Shown here in pieces: positions 5,024 through 10,157 of a DNA stretch of 10,157 nucleotides (positions within the stretch are counted from its first letter, which is position 1; each line of letters opens with the position of its first letter). The stretch covers positions 1 to 10,157 of the forward strand of contig URLG01000090.1 in NCBI GenBank assembly GCA_900548535.1, read 5' to 3'. This DNA is from Candidatus Segatella intestinihominis. GTDB taxonomy: Bacteria; Bacteroidota; Bacteroidia; Bacteroidales; Bacteroidaceae. Made by a program: the position numbers and the translations under genes. Below the pieces are notes generated by a model. It was given only the letters and a program-made list of their open reading frames with translations, searched no databases and was not told the origin of the DNA.

Positions 5024-6547
5024 TTACTGACCATAGCCAACGTTCTGCTTAATCTGAGGATTAGCATTAATCTCAGACTGTGGAATCGCAGCAATAGCCT
5101 TGAAGTTATCACGGTCGAAAGACTGAGCTTCCTTACTCAAGGTCTTGTGCCAGCCCTTGTCAGCATCGCTTGTATAACGAACGATAGTTTCGTTGCAACG
5201 CAAAGCATCAAAGTAACGCTGACCCTCACCAATCAACTCCTTACGACGCTCTATCAAAATGCGATCGAGAGTGATGTCTGACTCTGTTGCCAAAGCAGAA
5301 GCTGAAGTTGTACGGTTCTTTACCAAGTCGTTGAGATATTCCACAGCCTTAGCCTTAGCATTGGTGCGGAAAGCACACTCTGCAGCTGTAAGATATACCT
5401 CAGACAAGCGAATGATAGGAATGATAGTAACGTTACGAAGGTTACCACCCTGACCACGAAGCTTGTTCAGATAAACCTTGTTGGTGCCATACGCTGCAAC
5501 TTCCTTATCAGCTGTAGCTGGCAAGAACATATCGTTACGAACATCATTTGCATCAGCAGACAACATATCTACGAACTTCTTGGTTGCAACCATCTCCTTA
5601 TATCCATCTCTTCCCTGAAGGTTACCAATACCATTCAAGTCATTGTTATCTGTAGAACCAGATACATTCAAGCGGAATAAGAACTCACTCTCATTAGGAG
5701 TACCAGCATCCCATGCCTTGAAATATTGGTCACGAGTCCACAATTCTGCACCAGAGTTCTTGATGATATCCTCTGCTGTAGCAAGCGCATTGGTATAGTC
5801 ACCCATGTTCAGATATACACGAGAAAGGATAGCCTTGGCACCCCATACAGATACATAACCAGGCTCTGTCTCTGTGGTGAGCGCACCTGATTTGATAGCC
5901 TCATCCAAGTCCTTAACAACTTGGTCATAAACTTCCTTAACTGTGCTACGAGCAGGCTTTGCACCAGACTCCAACACCTCTGTCACCAATGGAACGCCCA
6001 AAGAAGCGCCCTGGTCCTCTGTATATGGCTTACCATAGATTCTCACGAGGTCGAAATGAGCTAATGCACGAAGAACCAATGCCTCAGCAGCATACTGATC
6101 GATAACATCTCCATTCTCAGCCTCATCAGACAACGCTCCACTTTTTGCAGCAGCGATGATACGATTTGCACGACCAATAACAATGTATGGAGACTGCCAA
6201 GAAACAGTCTGTGTATTGAACTCAGACGCTGTCTGATAATTCATATCGTAATAGAAACTTGCACGGTTAGAACCACCAATATTATTGTACTGATAGTCAT
6301 CACCAGCATGAACGTCTCCATAAACGAAGAATTGCTGACCATAATAGTCAACCATGCTACTTGTACCCTTTAAAGCCTTGTACATACCTGTTCTAGCCGC
6401 AGCCAAATCAGAGCTATTAGTCAAGGCTGCATCTGCATCAGCACCATCAGAAGGAACAACATCCAACCAATCGTTACCGCAAGATGAAAGGCTGGCTGCC
6501 AAAATAGCGCAGCCCATTACCTTATATATTGATTTTAATACTTTCAT
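5024..6547 (-). CDS. susD: SusD/RagB family nutrient-binding outer-membrane lipoprotein
   Basis: This surface lipoprotein binds a nutrient, usually a glycan or sometimes a peptide, and acts as the lid of the SusC transporter. The 507 residues start with a lipoprotein signal: MKVLKSIYKV, a hydrophobic stretch, then the lipobox LSSC with the lipidated Cys at residue 23, followed by GNDWLDVVPSD, the usual opening of mature SusD proteins. The TPR-rich core is clear in AEALVLRALAHFDLVRIYGKPYTED and in helices such as SVWGAKAILSRVYLNMGDYTNALATAEDI. A later segment, IIPIIRLSEVYLTAAECAFR, and the C-terminal RRKELIGEGQRYFDALR are typical of the family. The end (INANPQIKQNVGYGQ) matches normal full-length members. 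It starts 21 bases after the susC stop, so the two genes are co-transcribed. No SusE/F or enzyme gene accompanies them, so the substrate cannot be assigned. The symbol denotes the family, not proof of starch use. Confidence 0.95.
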   Translation of the reverse strand: MKVLKSIYKVMGCAILAASLSSCGNDWLDVVPSDGADADAALTNSSDLAAARTGMYKALKGTSSMVDYYGQQFFVYGDVHAGDDYQYNNIGGSNRASFYYDMNYQTASEFNTQTVSWQSPYIVIGRANRIIAAAKSGALSDEAENGDVIDQYAAEALVLRALAHFDLVRIYGKPYTEDQGASLGVPLVTEVLESGAKPARSTVKEVYDQVVKDLDEAIKSGALTTETEPGYVSVWGAKAILSRVYLNMGDYTNALATAEDIIKNSGAELWTRDQYFKAWDAGTPNESEFLFRLNVSGSTDNNDLNGIGNLQGRDGYKEMVATKKFVDMLSADANDVRNDMFLPATADKEVAAYGTNKVYLNKLRGQGGNLRNVTIIPIIRLSEVYLTAAECAFRTNAKAKAVEYLNDLVKNRTTSASALATESDITLDRILIERRKELIGEGQRYFDALRCNETIVRYTSDADKGWHKTLSKEAQSFDRDNFKAIAAIPQSEINANPQIKQNVGYGQ

Positions 6548-6568
6548 TGTATTTCGTTCTTTTATAAA

Positions 6569-9500
6569 TTAGAAACTAAGTTCGATACCAAATGTATAAG
6601 TTCTCAAAGCTGGCATTTCGAATGTACACAAACCATCAGCTGGTGTCTCTGGATCAACATAAAGATCTTTAGACTTCCAGGTCAACAAGTTGTTGGCTGA
6701 GAAATATACACGTGCCTTGCTTATACCGAAATGGCTAGTCCACTCCTTTGGTGCAGAGAAACCTAAAGTAAGGTTCTTGACACGGAGATAGTCGTTTGGC
6801 ATCAACCAGCGAGAAGAGTTCACACGCTTTCCATAAGCAGCCTGGAACTTAGGCAACTTAGCATTGTCACCTGGCTGCTGCCACATATCCTCCAACTTAT
6901 AATAAGAAGGAATGGCACCATAAAGCGAGTAAGTACCACCATTATCGTGCAACCATGTAGCATAATCGTAAGAATCGCCACCCAACTTGTAAGTCAAAGT
7001 GAAATTGAAATCGATAAACTTCCACTTAATGAAGTTAGAGAAACCACCCTCAATAGCAGGGTCATGCTTTCCTACGATAACCTGGTGAGCCTCTGCAACG
7101 TTAGTAGTTGTCTTACGAGCGTTCTCAGTACCATCATTGATATAGTAACTCTCCAAACCTGTCTGAGGGTCAACGCCTGCATACTCATACATATAGTAAG
7201 AATAGTAAGGCTCACCAACCTTATGAATCATCAAGCCACTAATAATCTGATCATCATCACCTGTCAACTCAGTAACCTTGTTAGAGTTGTGACCGAAGTT
7301 CAGAGAAGTAGTCCAAAGGAAGTCCTTCTTCTGAATGTTGGTAGAAGAAATGGTCACCTCAATACCTTGGTTACGCATAGAACCTACATTCTGAGCCATG
7401 GTAGCCAACAGAGAAGAATCATCATAGTAACCTGGAATCATTGAGATAGGACGGTTCATAATCAAATTGGATGTATTACGTACGTAGTAATCCAATGTTA
7501 CAGAGATACGGTTGAGGAATGTCAAGTCAAGACCAAAGTTCCAAGCCTTGTTCTGCTCCCACTTCAAGTCCTTGTTGGCTACACCAATGATACCCATACC
7601 ATTGCTACCATTGTAGTACTCACCATACTTATAAAGGTTCATATAGTTGTACAAGCCAGAAGGAAGAGTACCATTCACACCGTATGATACACGGAGCTTA
7701 CCATCACTCAAGATGTTCTTGATAGGCTCCACAAACTTCTCTGCACCAAAGCGCCAAGCACCAGATACAGACCAGAACGAACCCCAACGATTCTCACGTG
7801 CCATACGAGAACTACCATCACGACGATAGCTTACACCAGCATAATACAAATCGTTATAGTTGTAGTTGACACGACCCAAGAAAGAAGTCATCTTTGAGTC
7901 ATACTTGTAACTCTGCATAGAGGTATCGCCAGAGTTAGCGAACTCATACAAGTTGCCAGGGTAGTCTGTACCAGAAGCGTATGAGTTGTTGTTATGCCAT
8001 GCCTCTGTCTCGAAACCAAGCAAAGCATCCACATTGTGGGCACCAAAAGACTTATTGTATGTCAACTGTGTCTGAGTGTTCATGGTTGTCCACTCATTGT
8101 AAGTACGCTGCATCACACCATTTGAGCCAGAGCCATTGCCACAGTACTTATCCCAAAGCACATCCTCTGTAGAGTTGATGTAGTCGTAAGCTACCTTCTC
8201 ACGCAACTTCAAAGCATCCCAAATGTTCCACTCCAAAGCAAGAGTGCTATAAGAACGAGTCGTGTTGGTTTTATCAGACATGTGCTGGTTCTCGTAGATA
8301 GGGTTATAACCATTGTTATAAGCACCATCTGTCTCTGTCAACAAATTGCCATTCTTATCATAGATTGCATTAGAAGGACCAAGGAACCATACCGCACTTG
8401 CAATAGCACCAGCAAAAGAAGCACCACCATCCATGGCAGAATTCTGATGCATAGATGAAATCAAAGAGCTAGCATCCAACTTGAACTTACCGAAACGATG
8501 GCTTACGTTGAAGTTACCAGTCATACGCTCCAAGCCAGAACGGTCCACAATACCATTCTGCTTAGCATAAGACAAAGAAGCATAGAACTTAGTCTTATCA
8601 TTACCACCATTTACACTTGCCTGATAGTTCTGGTTTGTTCCATTTTTGAAAAGAGCATCACGCCAGTTAGCCCAACCATTCTCAGGCTTTCCTGCGATAC
8701 CATCAATCTCTGAATCGGCAAAAGCTGCAGCAGAGGCATCAGTAGTACCATCAATATTATCAAAAGCATAGTTTTTCAAACCTTGATAAATCAAGGCACG
8801 ACGATCATCACCACTCAAAGTTGGGCGGTAGTTGATAGCCATATTAGAGAAACCCCAGTCGCTGCGGAAATCAACCTGAGTTTTGCCAGCCTTACCACTC
8901 TTGGTTGTGATAACGAGCACACCGTTGGCTGCACGTGAACCATACAATGAAGCAGCGGCTGCATCCTTGATAACTGTGATAGACTCGATGTCATTGCTAT
9001 TCAATGTAGAAAGCGCATTGGTACCAGAGCCATTGTAACCAGTACCAGTCTCACCATCATTGAAACCACTCAAGTTACCAGAGTTCATTGGAGTACCATC
9101 AATCACAATCAATGGATCGTTACCTGCATTAATAGAACCCATACCACGAATACGGATATAGTTCATTGCACCTGGCTGGCCAGAGAAAGAAGAAATAGAA
9201 ACTCCTGGGATATTACCAGAAAGCTTATCTTCAACAGAAAGTGAAGGAACATCACTCAACTTAGCTGTTGACATGGAAGCAGCAGCACCTGTAAATGAGG
9301 ATTTCTTGAAGTTACCATAACCAGTAACAATCACCTCGTCCAGGGTTTTGTTGTCAGAAGTCAAAGCAATCTTCATGTTAGAACTTGCTTTAACAGTTTG
9401 TGGATTCATACCTATATAGGTAATCACCAACTTGGAGCCGGCTGGAACATTCAAACTGAAGTTTCCATCGACGTCCGTAACAGTACCCGTATTAGTACCA

Positions 9501-9636
9501 GCTACCTTGATTGATGCGCCAATAACAGGCTCACCATCCTCTGAAGCTACTACCTTACCGGTAACAGATGTTTGGGCAAAGGCTACTCCACAACTGAGAA
9601 TTGCACCCCCACAAATAAAGCGATTCTTTTAAACAT
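6569..9636 (-). CDS. susC: SusC/RagA TonB-dependent transporter with a frameshift in its signal peptide
   Basis: This outer-membrane barrel imports the ligand captured by SusD, using TonB/ExbBD energy. Read with one extra base at the G tract (9606-9610), it is about 1,022 residues. A signal peptide (MFKRIALFVG, then GAILSCGVAFAQ) is followed by a carboxypeptidase-regulatory-like domain (about 23-95: SVTGKVVASEDGEPVIGASI), the TonB-box region (LDEVIVTGYG, about 99-108), and the plug with IRIRGMGSINAGNDPLIVID and AASLYGSRAANGVLVITTKS. Then comes the 22-strand barrel, ending YTFGIELSF. As written, the ATG frame meets TAG at 9583-9585 after 17 codons. The remaining frame is open to the stop at 6569 but has only a TTG at 9454, which would skip the signal and most of the first domain. 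Every other part looks intact, so the break is either recent, switchable or a read error. It is the first gene of the susCD operon. Confidence 0.93.
9606..9610 (-). other. Five-G tract where the susC reading frame breaks
   Basis: On the minus strand the reading is GCT TTA TTT GTG GGG GTG CAA, which leaves the signal-peptide frame. With six G it would read GTG GGG GGT GCA ATT, giving VGGAILSCGVAFAQ, a normal signal peptide end. The distance from ATG (9636) to the downstream frame (9454) is 182 bases, one short of a multiple of three. Confidence 0.85.
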
Positions 9637-9676
9637 AATCTCTCTCTTTATTAGATAAAATTATAATAATCGCCTG

Positions 9677-9708
9677 CAAAATTATGACTTTTTACGGATA
9701 TTTGCAAA
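9677..9708 (-). promoter_or_regulatory. susCD promoter
   Basis: On the minus strand, TTTG (9708-9705), a 20-bp gap and TAATTTTG (9684-9677) match both boxes exactly. Transcription is expected near 9670, giving a leader of about 34 bases that contains a purine run (AGAGAGAG) just before ATG 9636. This position supports 9636 as the true susC start. Confidence 0.82.
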
Positions 9709-9711
9709 TAT
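9698..9711. promoter_or_regulatory. 14-bp perfect palindrome covering the susCD -33 box
   Basis: ATATTTGCAAATAT is fully self-complementary, and its second half contains the minus-strand -33 box (CAAA at 9705-9708). A dimer bound here would block or contact RNA polymerase at susC. No regulator gene is present in the window. Confidence 0.45.
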
Positions 9712-9984
9712 TTTGAAAGAAAAATGCAATAACTACCCGAAAAAAGTCACTTTTAACACGCTAAGTACCGTTTTTGTATCAATATTTCCACCATTTCCAT
9801 GTCTTTTCTATAAATCTGACAGGGAGAGCAAAAAGAAGATAGAGAGGAATGTTAGTAGTCTTTGCCTCCTCATTACGCTCATAAGGGATCACATTTTCGG
9901 CACGAGTTAGTTTATTCTAAGACATTAGGTTCCCTTGCCTTATCTCAAAAAAGAAGGGGAGAAATGCACTTTTTCCTTAAAAAA
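9712..9984. other. Intergenic region between susC and fabI with no recognised feature
   Basis: This AT-rich spacer has short open frames only in arbitrary phases and no promoter-like boxes that fit. I see no tRNA, repeat array or stable hairpin in it. It separates two divergent transcription units. Confidence 0.6.
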
Positions 9985-10016
9985 CTTGCGTATATTGCAC
10001 ATTTTTTGTAATTTTG
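9985..10016 (+). promoter_or_regulatory. fabI promoter
   Basis: CTTG (9985-9988), a 20-bp gap and TAATTTTG (10009-10016) fit the Bacteroidota promoter with one -33 mismatch. Transcription should begin near 10023, which leaves an unusually long leader of about 88 bases. Confidence 0.78.
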
Positions 10017-10027
10017 CGCACGATTTC

Positions 10028-10084
10028 AACGGCATGGGTGAAAACTAGCAGTTTTACACCTTATTATATATATAAGCAGCCGTT
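10028..10084 (+). promoter_or_regulatory. Structured 5' leader of fabI
   Basis: AACGGC (10028-10033) can pair with GCCGTT (10079-10084), enclosing a hairpin in which GGTG and AAAACT (10037-10046) pair with AGTTTT and CACC (10050-10055, 10057-10060) around the loop AGC, with one bulged A. The segment then carries CTTAT...ATAAG, a third small pairing. The structure starts almost at the predicted transcript end. It matches no riboswitch class I know. Confidence 0.45.
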
Positions 10085-10111
10085 ATTATAAACAAAAGTA
10101 TTAAGATAACA

Positions 10112-10157
10112 ATGACTCACAATTTGTTAAAAGGCAAGCGTGGCATCATCTTCGGTG
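10112..10157 (+). CDS. fabI: Enoyl-[acyl-carrier-protein] reductase, N-terminus (partial)
   Basis: Only 15 codons are present: MTHNLLKGKRGIIFG. This matches the start of Bacteroidota FabI proteins, in which NLLKGKRGIIFG is the first strand and turn of the NAD-binding Rossmann fold; the glycine-rich loop would follow just outside the window. FabI is an SDR-family enzyme that performs the last reduction of each fatty-acid elongation cycle (enoyl-ACP to acyl-ACP) in the cytoplasm. The ATG at 10112 is fixed by the match and by the upstream promoter. Catalytic Tyr and Lys residues are beyond the end, so the call rests on a short but characteristic segment. A different SDR enzyme is the main alternative. 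Confidence 0.8.
   Translation, partial: MTHNLLKGKRGIIFG

Noticed and set aside
6947..7444. 165-residue plus-strand frame inside susC
   Set aside because: It opposes a well-conserved barrel coding region and has no start context or family likeness.
9432..9632. Plus-strand frame antisense to the susC start, a possible antisense regulator
   Set aside because: No plus-strand promoter boxes were found near it. Antisense RNAs at susC genes exist in Bacteroides, but nothing here supports one.
4860..9710. A full polysaccharide utilization locus
   Set aside because: Only the SusC/SusD pair is present within the window. No glycoside hydrolase, lyase, sulfatase, SusE/F or hybrid regulator flanks it.
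9713..9910. 65-residue minus-strand or plus-strand frames in the susC-fabI gap
   Set aside because: Composition is AT-driven, there is no promoter or family likeness, and the frames overlap the promoter zone.

Overview
The window looks like a chromosomal segment of a gut-type Bacteroidota, most likely Prevotella/Segatella. This rests on a SusC/SusD outer-membrane pair, on promoters of the Bacteroidota type (-33 TTTG-like box, 20-bp gap, -7 TAnnTTTG) before at least four genes, on starts without clear Shine-Dalgarno sequences, and on moderate GC genes between AT-rich gaps. The genus is inferred from gene style, not from a database search.

Layout. Positions 3-131 hold the last codons of a sensor histidine kinase. 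Next is a decayed 5' fragment of a secreted alpha/beta hydrolase (about 139-384), an imperfect tandem repeat, and a small acidic protein of unknown function (531-722) with its own good promoter. A strong stem-loop (760-805) separates it from argS (921-2741), whose leader carries two perfect palindromes. A long hairpin (2795-2842) follows argS and sits just before a ribonuclease HI gene (2859-3332). That gene ends at a textbook terminator (3372-3413), which also faces the 3' end of a minus-strand outer-membrane beta-barrel gene (3412-4128).

Positions 4129-4500 contain no convincing gene. They hold the barrel gene's promoter and a compact GC-rich element built from GCGGTC/GACCGC repeats that can fold in two mutually exclusive ways. 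Positions 4495-4866 are the C-terminal remnant of a DUF234-type AAA ATPase. From 4903 to 9708 on the minus strand lies one operon: promoter, susC, susD, then a terminator. No glycan enzyme, SusE/F or regulator is visible beside it, so the substrate cannot be guessed. After about 300 bp without genes, fabI (enoyl-ACP reductase) starts at 10112 behind a good promoter and a foldable leader.

The most important oddity is in susC. Its only sensible ATG (9634-9636) opens a signal peptide that runs out of frame at a five-G tract (9606-9610). One extra base there would restore a normal protein of about 1,022 residues. This is either a sequencing or assembly error, a recent null mutation, or slippage-based on/off switching. 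I did not find a convincing new multi-gene system. The unexplained material is the folded repeat at 4334-4429, the palindromes and hairpins around argS, and the frameshift in susC.
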